Below, in pieces: positions 22,778 through 28,826 of a DNA stretch of 40,908 bases. Each line of letters opens with the position of its first letter. The first letter of the stretch is position 1. The notes beneath the pieces were generated by a model, which saw nothing but the letters and a program-made list of their open reading frames with translations, did not search any database and was not told where the DNA came from. Location: positions 1-40,908 of IMG/VR virus record IMGVR_UViG_3300022842_000027, one strand, 5' to 3'. The position numbers and the translations under genes are program-made. The stretch comes from a virus.

Positions 22778-23589
22778 TGCCTCATAGAGCTGGACATAGT
22801 AGTGCTAGAAGATACGCTCCTTCTCCAAGCGAAAGAAAAGCTCAATCGGGTTCCCCGAACCAAATGCAAAGGGATAGAAATAGACCTTCACCACAAAGGC
22901 CTCAACAGCCTGAACCAATAGATCTACCAAGGTACGGAAGAGCTCCTACTGATCCAGGTGGAAACAATTCCATCCAATATAATATTGATTTTACCAATCC
23001 TAATAGATTAGTTGAAGCTAGAAATAATTCTTTTAATGCCATAGCTGGAGTGCCTGGCATAAAATTTCAAAATACAAATAGTCCTTTTAGTGTTGCAGCT
23101 GGAAAAGGGTTTGGTCAAAATCAAGATTTTTTAAGACTCGGTTATGGAGCTCCAGTTGGCGGAGGTATTGGTAATTTCAACGCAGAGTATGATGTACTTA
23201 ATAACCAAGGAGGCATTGGATTCTCTACTCCGATAGGAAGTTATACTCCTACTGAGGGAGGAGATTTTCTTCCAGGCACATTAAGTGTTAACTCAGGTTA
23301 TGGACAAAATGGATTTAGAGAGCCTACTGTTAATTATAATCGAAGTTTTAATCCAGGGGGAACAATGGGTGATTTAATCAGTTCTATTAATGGTGGGGCT
23401 AGTATAGGATTAGGTGCTAATCAAAGCCCTTCCTTCAATGCTAATATGAGAGTGAATCCCGTGGGAGGAATTTTGTCTATGTTAGGTTATGATCCTTCTA
23501 AAAGAGGTTTCGATATTCCTTTGGATGTAGGGATGAATTATAATTTAGGTGACAATTCACCTCGGTTTAATATAGGATTAGGATTCTAA
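22777..23589 (+). CDS. Gly/Asn-rich beta-repeat protein, 270 aa
   Basis: A disordered Ser/Pro/Arg-rich N-terminus (MPHRAGHSSARRYAPSPSER) precedes about 200 residues of alternating beta-strand-like segments rich in Gly, Asn and aromatics (FLRLGYGAPVGGGIGNFNAE; FDIPLDVGMNYNLGD), ending in Phe (FNIGLGF). The pattern resembles an outer-membrane beta-barrel with its C-terminal Phe, but no signal peptide is present. Alternatives are a phage fibre or virion surface protein. Not recognised by family. Confidence 0.6.
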   Translation: MPHRAGHSSARRYAPSPSERKAQSGSPNQMQRDRNRPSPQRPQQPEPIDLPRYGRAPTDPGGNNSIQYNIDFTNPNRLVEARNNSFNAIAGVPGIKFQNTNSPFSVAAGKGFGQNQDFLRLGYGAPVGGGIGNFNAEYDVLNNQGGIGFSTPIGSYTPTEGGDFLPGTLSVNSGYGQNGFREPTVNYNRSFNPGGTMGDLISSINGGASIGLGANQSPSFNANMRVNPVGGILSMLGYDPSKRGFDIPLDVGMNYNLGDNSPRFNIGLGF

Positions 23590-24458
23590 TGGCTGAAGAA
23601 ACTAAAAAACAAAAACAAGCGCGTATGCGTGATAGTTTTAATTCTAAATATCGCGGCGGTATGGGTTCCACGAACCAAGCCCAAAATATGGGTATTAATG
23701 TAAATCAAGCCAGGGACGCTGGAATGAGTATTCCTGATCTTAATCAACAAGTGATGAAAATGAATGCCACTGATTATGGCAGACCTATGAATGTAAGTGG
23801 TTTTAACGATAAGCTTGCTCTCTACAATCAATTTCAAAATCGTGGTGATCAAGTTATTAAAGATAGTCAAGGTAGAAGTATCCTTGGAATGCAAATGCCT
23901 AATCTTACTATGCAACAGCCGACAGGCTCGCAAGTAATGGGTGATATTCGTAGAAGACTTGGACAAGACGCACAAAATTATGGTGGTGGTGTTATGAGTA
24001 TGCTAGCTAACGCAGTATTGCCTGGCGCCGGAACTTTAATGAACCTTTATCAAGGAGCTCGTAATGGTATGCAAAATGGTAGAGATATGATGCAAGGCGG
24101 AATGCAAAATTTAATTGACTACAGACCTCAGATGAATCAGCCGCGCGATGGAATGATGGGTGGAATCGATAAACTATTTAATCTAGGTAAGGGAATGATT
24201 GGTGGTACACCATATCAACCTATAATGGAAGAAGATCCAGGAGCCACGAACTACGGACTTAATCCTATGATGATTAATAACGCTCCACAAAATACTTATA
24301 TGGCTGGACTAACTGATGAACAAAAAATGCTATTAAATAAAAGACGTGGTAATTATGATATGGGTATATTTGGTATACAAGAAATGCTTGATCAACTACC
24401 TGATGGTGATCCAAATGATCCAGCGACTTATCAAGACGTAGAAACGTATTTAACCTAA
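23589..24458 (+). CDS. Met/Gln/Asn-rich virion-like protein, 289 aa
   Basis: Very rich in Met, Gln, Asn and Gly, with basic N-terminus MAEETKKQKQARMRDSFNSK. A short hydrophobic Gly-rich stretch (MSMLANAVLPGAGTLMNLYQ, about residues 137-156) resembles segments of ejection proteins; the C-terminus contains MGIFGIQEML, echoing the MGIFGIAKKG start at 2818. It is coupled to the 270-aa gene (TAATG). Probably a virion-associated protein. Ends 4 bp before the convergent metallopeptidase. Confidence 0.55.
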   Translation: MAEETKKQKQARMRDSFNSKYRGGMGSTNQAQNMGINVNQARDAGMSIPDLNQQVMKMNATDYGRPMNVSGFNDKLALYNQFQNRGDQVIKDSQGRSILGMQMPNLTMQQPTGSQVMGDIRRRLGQDAQNYGGGVMSMLANAVLPGAGTLMNLYQGARNGMQNGRDMMQGGMQNLIDYRPQMNQPRDGMMGGIDKLFNLGKGMIGGTPYQPIMEEDPGATNYGLNPMMINNAPQNTYMAGLTDEQKMLLNKRRGNYDMGIFGIQEMLDQLPDGDPNDPATYQDVETYLT

Positions 24459-24462
24459 TAAA

Positions 24463-24786
24463 TTACATATTAGCTTTAATCCATTTACCTATTTTAGAAT
24501 GACACAATAACTCTGTGATAAAATTACCGTAAGAATTAACAACAGTTTCTTCTTCTTTATCTTTTAAATGATATTGATAATAACCTACGTGTAAAAACTC
24601 ATGTATTAAAACATTAACAGCATCTGGACCGCCTGTTTCCATCATTTCTTTATCTAGATATATTTTATAAGGTGGTTTAACTACAAAAGTACCTTGAGCT
24701 TCAGATACCTCATACATAATGTCATGAGGACACAGAACTAACTCAACAGTAAAAGGCCCTATAGTTACAAACTGAGGCAACTTCAT
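24463..24786 (-). CDS. Small zinc metallopeptidase-like protein (HExxH)
   Basis: 107 aa. IHEFLHVGYYQYH holds the zinc-binding HExxH (His62, Glu63, His66), with a Glu cluster downstream (KDKEEETVVNSYG, 76-88) able to provide the third ligand, as in short phage metallopeptidases and ImmA-like proteins. It is the minimal catalytic core. The substrate is unknown; it might cleave a host or phage regulator. RBS GGGAG precedes the ATG. It is read away from the divergent control region. Confidence 0.7.
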   Translation of the reverse strand: MKLPQFVTIGPFTVELVLCPHDIMYEVSEAQGTFVVKPPYKIYLDKEMMETGGPDAVNVLIHEFLHVGYYQYHLKDKEEETVVNSYGNFITELLCHSKIGKWIKANM

Positions 24787-25025
24787 TTCTTGTTTCTCCC
24801 TATAACATTATTCTACAGAAATATAATCTAAACTCTACCCAAATTCCCAAAAAGCGTTTACATATTTACAAGATTGCTAGAATATAACTATATAGCGGGT
24901 TCTAGCTGTAAATAAGTTGTTCCCTAGGATAATGTGGGATATTTACAGTTTACAACTTTTTATTGAAAACATTAGCTTTTTTGTTGTTAATAAGTATAAT
25001 TTAGACAAATATTAAGTAAAAAAAC
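24787..25025. promoter_or_regulatory. Divergent control region with nested inverted repeats
   Basis: A 239-bp gap between the minus-strand metallopeptidase and terS. GCTAGAA/TTCTAGC (24876-24882 and 24900-24906) and CTGTAAATA/TATTTACAG (24906-24914 and 24940-24948, with inner TCCC/GGGA) are perfect inverted repeats sharing one base. TTTACA recurs at 24857, 24865, 24942 and 24949 and inverted at 24907, suggesting a multi-site operator. TATAAT (24995-25000) with a weak -35 precedes terS. Confidence 0.55.
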
Positions 25026-25577
25026 ATGGCAAATGTACCTCATATAACAGAAAAACAACGCAAATTTGTGGAAATTTTGATCACAAAGGGCACTTTTCAG
25101 AGTGGAAAAGATTGTGCTACTGAAGCTGGGTACGAAGAAAGCTGTGCTACTGTGATGGCAAGTAAATTACAGAACCCTAAATATTATCCTCTAGTAGTGA
25201 CTGAAATAGAAGCAAGACGTAACGAGTTATCTAGAAGATATTCCATTAATTATAAATCTCATTTAGCTGCTTTAGGTAAATTACGTGACGAAGCCGTAGC
25301 TGCTGGTAATTTTACCGGGGCGATTGCAGCAGAGAAATATCGTGGTATGGCTGCTGGTTTATACATTGACAGAAAAGAAATTCTTCATGGAAGTATTGAC
25401 CAGATGACTGCCAAGGATGTAGAGGAGAAGCTTAGTGAATTACGAAAAAAATTGCAAGAAAACGGAGACAATGCCAAAATTATTGAATCCGACTCATTAC
25501 AAGGGGAACCTGTCGGAAGCGATAGCTCTGACGTGGTTGCTCAAGAAGGGCAACTTAGTATTCAAGACCATTCATGA
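25026..25577 (+). CDS. terS: Terminase small subunit-like protein
   Basis: 183 aa. An N-terminal helix-turn-helix like that of TerS (TEKQRKFVEILITKGTFQSG, then CATEAGYEE) recognises the packaging site; the central AAEKYRGMAAGLYIDRKEIL segment, then QMTAKDVEEKLSEL, is typical of small terminase oligomerisation regions. The Ser/Asp-rich tail is overlapped by the next gene for 107 nt. It recruits phage DNA to TerL, whose gene is 3.4 kb downstream beyond accessory genes, a larger separation than usual. Confidence 0.85.
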   Translation: MANVPHITEKQRKFVEILITKGTFQSGKDCATEAGYEESCATVMASKLQNPKYYPLVVTEIEARRNELSRRYSINYKSHLAALGKLRDEAVAAGNFTGAIAAEKYRGMAAGLYIDRKEILHGSIDQMTAKDVEEKLSELRKKLQENGDNAKIIESDSLQGEPVGSDSSDVVAQEGQLSIQDHS

Positions 25578-25785
25578 CACAGGATGTATTGATATAGTCA
25601 CCGTTGATCCAAACGGTATAATTCATTTATACGATGTGAAGACGGTTAGCTTTAGACTAACAGGTAAGCTAAAAGGATTTAGAATAGATCGTCCCACTAC
25701 AAAACTTCAAAAAAAATTAGGAGTAGAAATACTCAATGTGGATTTAACAACAGAGAAATGTTACATAACAAAACATGAAACCTGA
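25471..25785 (+). CDS. PD-(D/E)XK nuclease-fold protein (resolvase-like)
   Basis: 104 aa from ATG 25471, chosen because GGAG lies just upstream; a longer frame from 25435 is less likely. Motifs: GNLSEA (Glu16), TGCIDIV (Asp41), YDVKT (Asp55, Lys57), the E-D-DxK signature of small Holliday-junction-resolvase or restriction-like nucleases. Its first 107 nt lie inside terS in a different frame. It may resolve branched DNA before packaging or cut concatemers with terminase. Confidence 0.75.
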   Translation: MPKLLNPTHYKGNLSEAIALTWLLKKGNLVFKTIHDTGCIDIVTVDPNGIIHLYDVKTVSFRLTGKLKGFRIDRPTTKLQKKLGVEILNVDLTTEKCYITKHET

Positions 25786-26185
25786 GCATAATTTATGGAA
25801 ACAAGTTAAGAACAATACAAAAGGTGTTGTGTGGACAAGAATTGAATCAAATACTGGACTTGGAATACCTGATTTGTTTGGTTTTTATAGAAGACCTTTT
25901 TGGGTTGAATTAAAGATAATAAGAAATAACAAGCTCCTGTTCAGTCCTCATCAAATTGCGTGGCTACATAAGCATTATAACATTGGGTGTCCAGTGTTCG
26001 TACTGGCCAAGGACCCTCTTACAGGGTCTACCCGATTATATCCAGGGGCCATAGTCCGTGATCCATCCTCCATTGCTGATAAACCTCCATTATGGAATTC
26101 TAAGCAAGGCACCTGGCCAGAGCTTCTGGAACTGCTGGGTACCTGGCGAGCTCCTAGTCCCGTGAAGTCTACCGATCTCCATTAG
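25775..26185 (+). CDS. VRR-NUC-like PD-(D/E)XK nuclease
   Basis: 136 aa. WTRIESNTGLGIPDLFG (Glu24, Pro32-Asp33) followed by WVELK (Glu45, Lys47) and SPHQIAWL is the VRR-NUC pattern of phage junction-processing or DNA-repair nucleases. It overlaps the previous nuclease gene by 11 nt, so two nuclease folds are made from one transcript. The C-terminus becomes Pro/Trp-rich and its DNA carries the first CTCCATT repeats, giving a local GC rise. Confidence 0.8.
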   Translation: MKPEHNLWKQVKNNTKGVVWTRIESNTGLGIPDLFGFYRRPFWVELKIIRNNKLLFSPHQIAWLHKHYNIGCPVFVLAKDPLTGSTRLYPGAIVRDPSSIADKPPLWNSKQGTWPELLELLGTWRAPSPVKSTDLH

Positions 26186-26370
26186 TCCATTCCTCCATTA
26201 CCTAGTTCCTCCCTTATACTATACCAGGTCCATGTACCTGGCTGGTTCAGCCTGGCTGGTAGCTCAGTGCTGGTTGACAGCCAAGCCTGATTCGTGTAAT
26301 GATGAATCTCCTTCTTTGTTTTAGTTAGCCAACGAACATAGAATCGAGCCTCGATGTCCTCGGGGCTCAC
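26182..26370 (-). CDS. Doubtful small ORF, 62 aa
   Basis: MSPEDIEARFYVRWLTKTKK, then a Ser/Thr/Trp-rich tail; the first codon is GTG. No Shine-Dalgarno; the start lies inside a hairpin (26346-26368) and the ORF covers repeat elements and small inverted repeats (CCAGG/CCTGG, 26225-26242). It may simply reflect the higher GC content here. If real, it converges with the VRR-NUC gene. Confidence 0.25.
   Translation of the reverse strand: MSPEDIEARFYVRWLTKTKKEIHHYTNQAWLSTSTELPARLNQPGTWTWYSIREELGNGGMD
26346..26368 (+). terminator. GC-rich hairpin downstream of nuclease genes
   Basis: GAGCCTCGA and TCGGGGCTC pair over 9 bp (one G-U) around the loop TGTCC, followed at 26378 by the CTCCATT repeat. 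There is no U-tract, so it may be an RNA-stability or repeat-associated hairpin and not a strict terminator. Confidence 0.4.
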
Positions 26371-26503
26371 CCCAACTCTCCATTGTCCATTGCCAATGAA
26401 CTTCTTATACTATGTGTTAAAGATAACTTTTTTACTCTGGTTTTCTCCGGTGTGGACTCAGCTGGAAACAAATAATGACGATGAACTTTTTTTGCTTTAA
26501 CTC

Positions 26504-26531
26504 TTGACATCCTAATTTATCCCACTATATT
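26504..26531 (+). promoter_or_regulatory. Consensus promoter, copy 1 of a repeated element
   Basis: TTGACA (26504-26509), 16 bp, TATATT (26526-26531). TTGACATCCTA and ATCCCACTATATTA are shared with the promoter at 27308. It drives the 51-aa gene at 26553 through an AAGGAG site. Confidence 0.8.
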
Positions 26532-26552
26532 ATTAGTAAGGAGAAACAAAAA

Positions 26553-26708
26553 ATGAAAAAAAGACTAATTGACGACCTATCATGTGAGATCGCTTACCTG
26601 TTAGACAATCCAACAAATGGCTCTGTCTACATGGTAGAGGGGGAAGTGATTGCAAACATTCAAGACTTAGTTACAAAGCTGGAAAAGGAAATCTACAATG
26701 AACATTAA
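26553..26708 (+). CDS. Small acidic protein, 51 aa
   Basis: MKKRLIDDLSCEIAYLLDNP then a second helix with Glu/Lys pairs. The RBS AAGGAG and the consensus promoter at 26504 support a real, well-expressed gene. It overlaps the next gene by 11 nt. No family is recognised; the small size and early-type promoter suggest a host-takeover peptide. Confidence 0.7.
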   Translation: MKKRLIDDLSCEIAYLLDNPTNGSVYMVEGEVIANIQDLVTKLEKEIYNEH

Positions 26709-27021
26709 AGACTGGATCAAAAGAAACTTAGACAAAGACCAAATCAAGGAAGTCGTTGAGCATGGTTGCATAAACGGAACAGTGAGCGAACTTATATCTT
26801 ACGCTGATACTTCTGCATTTCATGATGCACACGAAGAGGAAATATGGGAGATGGTCTATGAATCTGCAGAGGGTCAAGGTCTAACTATCCTAGAATTTCT
26901 TGCTACATTACGAGGAGGACTTGTTGGCTCGATGTATCAACTAAAAAACCTTTTGGCGTGGTTCGCTGTTGAAGAACATTGTTATCATATGGTAGAAGCT
27001 GAAGACGAAGACGTCGCCTAA
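26698..27021 (+). CDS. Conserved small acidic phage protein, 107 aa
   Basis: Helical and very acidic (MNIKDWIKRNLDKDQIKEVV; VEHGCINGTVSELISYADTS; SAFHDAHEEEIWEMVYESA). The EHGC-x-G-x-V-S-x-LI-x-YADT block looks like a conserved domain of small proteins found in many phages, of unknown function. It is co-transcribed with the 51-aa gene and its TAA is followed at once by the GTG of the membrane peptide. Confidence 0.75.
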   Translation: MNIKDWIKRNLDKDQIKEVVEHGCINGTVSELISYADTSAFHDAHEEEIWEMVYESAEGQGLTILEFLATLRGGLVGSMYQLKNLLAWFAVEEHCYHMVEAEDEDVA

Positions 27022-27174
27022 GTGCCTGTTTTTATTATTTGGTTTGTGTGGGCTATACTCCTCACTTCCATTGCTATTAAGATCATTAGCTCTGTGCCCT
27101 TTGGCGTTGGTTTGCTTTTCGGTGAGCTTCTGATCTTGCTGGCGATTGTTTGGTTTGTTGCTCTCTTCTTCTGA
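27022..27174 (+). CDS. Two-helix membrane peptide, holin-like, 50 aa
   Basis: The GTG start directly follows the previous stop. Two strong hydrophobic helices (FIIWFVWAILLTSIAIKIIS and GLLFGELLILLAIVWFVALF) joined by SVPFGV: a helical-hairpin membrane peptide of class II holin shape but smaller. It could be an antiholin partner to the 3-TM holin at 35814 or an exclusion factor. One TTCCATT repeat lies inside the gene. Confidence 0.55.
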   Translation: MPVFIIWFVWAILLTSIAIKIISSVPFGVGLLFGELLILLAIVWFVALFF

Positions 27175-27307
27175 CCCTTTTTTCCATTCTCCATTGCTTC
27201 TTTACCTTTTTAACTTACCTATATCCCTTATATATTATCCGAGCTGGGAGCTGGTTTGTGGAGGAAGAAGCATACAAAAGTTTTTTTATTTTATTTTACT
27301 TTTCCTC

Positions 27308-27335
27308 TTGACATCCTAGAGAATCCCACTATATT
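27308..27335 (+). promoter_or_regulatory. Consensus promoter, copy 2, for the 27342 transcript
   Basis: TTGACA (27308-27313), 16 bp, TATATT (27330-27335), nearly identical to 26504-26531. The predicted +1 is 27342. It fires into a stretch without convincing protein-coding signals. Confidence 0.8.
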
Positions 27336-27341
27336 ACTATT

Positions 27342-27623
27342 ATGCGAATGTATCATAAACAACAAGAGTCCAATTTAGGAGCTATTTGTTTATTTTCTCC
27401 CGTAGCAGAAGCTAGGGATTCGCTGAGGAAGTTAGACGCCTCTAAAGATAAGGGAAGAGTTTTAGGAGGTGTAAGCCATTTTGTTCTTAGGGTTCGTTAC
27501 CTATCTAGCTTAATCTCTTATCTTGGAAACGCAACGCTAAGAACATTGGGGAAGGGTATTTTTATTATAAAGGTTGACACTTCGTCCTTCCCCTCCAAAC
27601 TTGGGCAGAGGTTCGCTCTGTAA
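27342..27623 (+). CDS. Alternative reading of the same transcript: 93-aa ORF
   Basis: MRMYHKQQESNLGAICLFSP then a Ser/Leu/Arg-rich sequence with no recognised domain. Its ATG would be exactly at the transcript 5' end (leaderless), as for the gene at 28547, which is the main argument in favour. Against it: no Shine-Dalgarno, unusual composition, and the ORF DNA folds into at least five stems. Listed as the competing interpretation of the ncRNA. Confidence 0.3.
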   Translation: MRMYHKQQESNLGAICLFSPVAEARDSLRKLDASKDKGRVLGGVSHFVLRVRYLSSLISYLGNATLRTLGKGIFIIKVDTSSFPSKLGQRFAL

Positions 27624-27761
27624 TATGGTTAACACCCTCTGTCCATTACAACGAGGTATTTGTAGACCTATCCACATTGCCAACAGGCAAGAGGTACATC
27701 AATTAATCTTTGTCACAAGTGGAGTATGTGCAAAGTTCCTCGGCTAATGGTAAAGCCTTTT
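27342..27761 (+). ncRNA. Candidate structured non-coding RNA, about 420 nt
   Basis: It starts at the predicted +1 of a consensus promoter. Stems that can form: CCC-G-TAGC/GCTAGGG (27399-27417, GNRA-like AGAA loop); CCTCTAAA/TTTAGGAGG (27439-27469); TGTTCTTAG/CTAAGAACA extended inward by GTT/AAC and CGTT/AACG (27482-27545, 16 pairs); GGGGAAGG/CCTTCCCC (27548-27593); CAGAG/CTCTG (27606-27620); TTGCC/GGCAA (27677-27690); GGCT/AGCC with TTTT (27742-27761) as a weak end. The stems follow one another in order, as in large ornate phage RNAs. No match to tmRNA, RNase P or a group I intron was seen. Confidence 0.5.
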
Positions 27762-27864
27762 CTCCATTCTCCATTACCCTTCTACCCTTTATACAATGGC
27801 TACTATAATTATATTATTCCGCCGGTCACAGCTCAGCGTTGCACGATCGCTATCCTCTAAAAAG

Positions 27865-27873
27865 TTATCCACA
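27865..27873 (+). promoter_or_regulatory. DnaA box 1
   Basis: TTATCCACA, a perfect consensus DnaA box, lies in a 16-bp block AAAGTTATCCACAACT that is repeated at 28491. It sits 20 bp upstream of a promoter, so DnaA could regulate transcription or mark an origin. Confidence 0.65.
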
Positions 27874-27892
27874 ACTTAATTAACATAATAAC

Positions 27893-27920
27893 TTGTAATT
27901 AGTTAGGACATAACTATATT
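27893..27920 (+). promoter_or_regulatory. Promoter for the 115-aa gene
   Basis: TTGTAA (27893-27898), 16 bp, TATATT (27915-27920). The block TTGTAATTAGTTAGGACAT is nearly repeated at the promoter at 28513. The following AGGAGG serves ATG 27949. Confidence 0.65.
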
Positions 27921-27948
27921 AATAGTATACCGATAGGAGGTAATAACT

Positions 27949-28296
27949 ATGAACAAAAAGAAAGAAGTAGATAAGTTGGTTAGACTAACTGTATTACATA
28001 ATTTCATTAGTAAGCAGTTAACAGAACAGAAAGATCTTATTAAGACTATCATTTCGGATGACGATAAAGTTATCAAAGGTGAAGTACATAAGATTAACAT
28101 TCTTCATAGATCTTACATGAAGTTTGATAGTGCGTTGTTAAGAGAACATCAACCTGAACTCTACGCATCTTATAAAACTAAAGCCATTCATTCTATTGAA
28201 CTAAAACCTTTAATAGATCAGGATGAGGAGGAGCAGTTAGTTGCTCCTATGTCTGCTATCATGGGTCGTAAGCCGATAGCCTTCAAAGCCGATTAA
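27949..28296 (+). CDS. Small phage protein, 115 aa
   Basis: Strong RBS AGGAGG. Basic helical N-terminus (MNKKKEVDKLVRLTVLHNFI), then a central block KFDSALLREHQPELYASYKT typical of small phage proteins often found near recombination genes, and an acidic C-terminal segment (LIDQDEEEQ). No catalytic motif. Own promoter at 27893 preceded by a DnaA box. Function unknown. Confidence 0.7.
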   Translation: MNKKKEVDKLVRLTVLHNFISKQLTEQKDLIKTIISDDDKVIKGEVHKINILHRSYMKFDSALLREHQPELYASYKTKAIHSIELKPLIDQDEEEQLVAPMSAIMGRKPIAFKAD

Positions 28297-28313
28297 AAGT
28301 TTAGGCACACTTT

Positions 28314-28340
28314 TGCATGGCGTATTTGCGCCATGCATTT
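28314..28340 (+). terminator. Hairpin terminator after the 115-aa gene
   Basis: TGCATGGCG (28314-28322) and CGCCATGCA (28329-28337) form a perfect 9-bp stem with loop TATTTG, followed by TTTCT and then the CTCCATT tandem repeat. Confidence 0.75.
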
Positions 28341-28494
28341 CTCCATTCTCCATTGCCTTTTTAGCTATTAGCTATGTACACTATATATACTATTACACGC
28401 GGGACGGCTCCAGGCTGATTTTGGTTTCGTTGCTGGTAAGCCGATGAGGTGTGTAGGTAATATGTGGTGATGAGTGCTTGAAAAGAAAATAAAG

Positions 28495-28503
28495 TTATCC
28501 ACA
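28495..28503 (+). promoter_or_regulatory. DnaA box 2
   Basis: A second perfect TTATCCACA in the same AAAGTTATCCACAACT context as box 1, 630 bp away, again just upstream of a promoter. Confidence 0.65.
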
Positions 28504-28512
28504 ACTAATTAG

Positions 28513-28540
28513 TTGCAATTAGTTAGGACTTCTATAATAT
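28513..28540 (+). promoter_or_regulatory. Promoter for the leaderless 80-aa gene
   Basis: TTGCAA (28513-28518), 16 bp, TAATAT (28535-28540); an overlapping TATAAT lies at 28533. The ATG at 28547 is 6 nt beyond the -10 box, so +1 coincides with the start codon. Confidence 0.6.
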
Positions 28541-28546
28541 ACTTAT

Positions 28547-28789
28547 ATGCCTAACGATAACAATCTCACGCTAAGACCTTTTGCCGATGTGGAAGAGCGT
28601 CTTGATGATACAACTCGTATCACGCGTGAGAACAAAACAAGAAGAGAGGTAGACTATCGTGCTATTGCTGATCTCCTTAGTAGTGAAATTTATAATCTTA
28701 TTGCTACTACTGATGACGCTCAGGTAAAGCAATGGGGTCGTAACCTACTATCAAAGCTACAAGGAAGAATTAATCCTTTAGACTTTTAA
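28547..28789 (+). CDS. Small protein, 80 aa, probably leaderless
   Basis: MPNDNNLTLRPFADVEERLD followed by a helical domain (REVDYRAIADLLSSEIYNLI; KQWGRNLLSKLQGR). There is no Shine-Dalgarno; the ATG lies at the predicted transcription start. It is followed by a very strong intrinsic terminator, so it forms its own transcription unit just before terL. Function unknown; it may be a packaging accessory by position. Confidence 0.65.
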   Translation: MPNDNNLTLRPFADVEERLDDTTRITRENKTRREVDYRAIADLLSSEIYNLIATTDDAQVKQWGRNLLSKLQGRINPLDF

Positions 28790-28795
28790 TTGATT

Positions 28796-28826
28796 GGGGC
28801 GGGATAATCTCCCGCCCCTTCTTTCT
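28796..28826 (+). terminator. Strong intrinsic terminator
   Basis: GGGGCGGGA (28796-28804), loop TAATC, TCCCGCCCC (28810-28818): a perfect 9-bp GC stem followed by TTCTTTCT. It isolates the terL operon from upstream reading. Confidence 0.93.

Larger units (their letters stand above)
27624..27948 (+). other. Non-coding module: RNA 3' part, repeats, DnaA box and promoter
   Basis: In 325 bp with no convincing ORF the order is: the 3' half of the putative RNA; a tandem CTCCATT pair (27762-27775); an AT-rich run (27790-27820); a GC-rich patch (CCGCCGG and AGCTCAGCG); the DnaA box at 27865; the promoter at 27893; and an AGGAGG site for the next gene. The same order recurs in the next intergenic gap at 28314-28546. 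Confidence 0.65.

Noticed and set aside
23586-23975. 129-aa minus-strand ORF
   Set aside because: It is antisense to the Met/Gln-rich 289-aa gene, with His/Ile/Thr-rich shadow composition and no start signal.
26250-26290. tRNA-like stretch (GGTAGCTCAGTGCTGGTTGA)
   Set aside because: It resembles a tRNA D-arm, but the stem does not pair (GCTC has no GAGC partner), and no anticodon arm or TTCGA T-loop follows.
27342-27761. tmRNA, RNase P RNA or group I intron
   Set aside because: None of the conserved cores (alanyl acceptor with tag frame, RNase P CR blocks, P/Q/R/S elements) was seen.
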